From positions 1-13,686 of the forward strand of contig JAGHSP010000337.1 of the NCBI GenBank assembly GCA_018065815.1: a stretch of DNA of 13,686 nucleotides, in the 5' to 3' direction. The notes under the pieces are model-generated. The model made no database searches, was not told the DNA's origin, and worked only from the letters and a program-made list of their open reading frames with translations. Shown here in pieces: positions 13,626-13,686 of this stretch. A program made the translations under genes and the position numbers. The DNA comes from Candidatus Sodaliphilus limicaballi. Its GTDB lineage: Bacteria > Bacteroidota > Bacteroidia > Bacteroidales > Muribaculaceae. Numbering within the stretch: position 1 is the stretch's first letter; each line of letters begins with the position of its first letter.

Positions 13626-13686
13626 CTAACCACAATTTACAAGCTCTAACTCCATGCGTTCCAGTCGCTTCTGAAGATACATAACC
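13626..13686 (-). CDS. C-terminal end of an unidentified gene (cut by window edge)
   Basis: The minus strand is open from the window edge to a TAG at 13628-13626 and reads VMYLQKRLERMELELVNCG. The heptad-like, charged sequence fits the end of a coiled-coil protein, but 19 residues are too few to name it. It lies 45 bp before the candidate non-coding RNA. In some bacteria 6S RNA follows zapA, but nothing here shows that this is ZapA. Confidence 0.4.
   Translation of the reverse strand, partial: VMYLQKRLERMELELVNCG

Overview
All genes recognised in this window are on the minus strand, so it is best read from the right-hand end to the left. Three features point to a Bacteroidota, probably Bacteroidales. 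Two promoters match the Bacteroidota pattern TTTG/TTG-N20-TAnnTTTG and a third shows the -7 box. There is also a secreted BspA-type leucine-rich-repeat protein ending in dockerin-like repeats, and there are no clear Shine-Dalgarno sequences. The dockerin-tailed BspA protein suggests a gut family such as Muribaculaceae, but I cannot confirm the family from this window.

Right end (13686 to 13245): the last codons of an unidentified gene are followed by a strongly structured, T-tract-terminated candidate non-coding RNA (13580-13449) that resembles a 6S-type rod. Next come a copy of a dispersed intergenic repeat and a good promoter for the next gene.

Main operon (13244 to 5520): a secreted two-domain M16 zinc peptidase, a secreted GH2 glycosidase, a FemAB/GNAT-like acyltransferase and a Wzx-type polysaccharide flippase. 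The last three are tightly packed (ATGA overlap, 9-nt gap). The M16-GH2 gap holds four 9-bp CTAG-containing tandem units. The gene set suggests envelope, polysaccharide and periplasmic functions.

Fossil zone (about 5515 to 4600): directly after the flippase stop codon lie the remains of two adjacent genes. The first is a KilA-N domain protein broken into three reading frames. Three bases later comes a DpnI-like methyl-directed restriction endonuclease with a 1-base frameshift. It is cut off after about 97 residues by a short repeat block flanked by 11-bp direct repeats. Beyond this are dispersed-repeat sequence and a long imperfect hairpin. I read this as a decayed phage/defence-type cassette, and it is the most unusual part of the window.

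Left part (4556 to 1): a greA-HIT operon with its own promoter, leader hairpin and terminator. Then comes the large LRR/propeller/dockerin surface protein with an upstream -7 box and a strong hairpin terminator.
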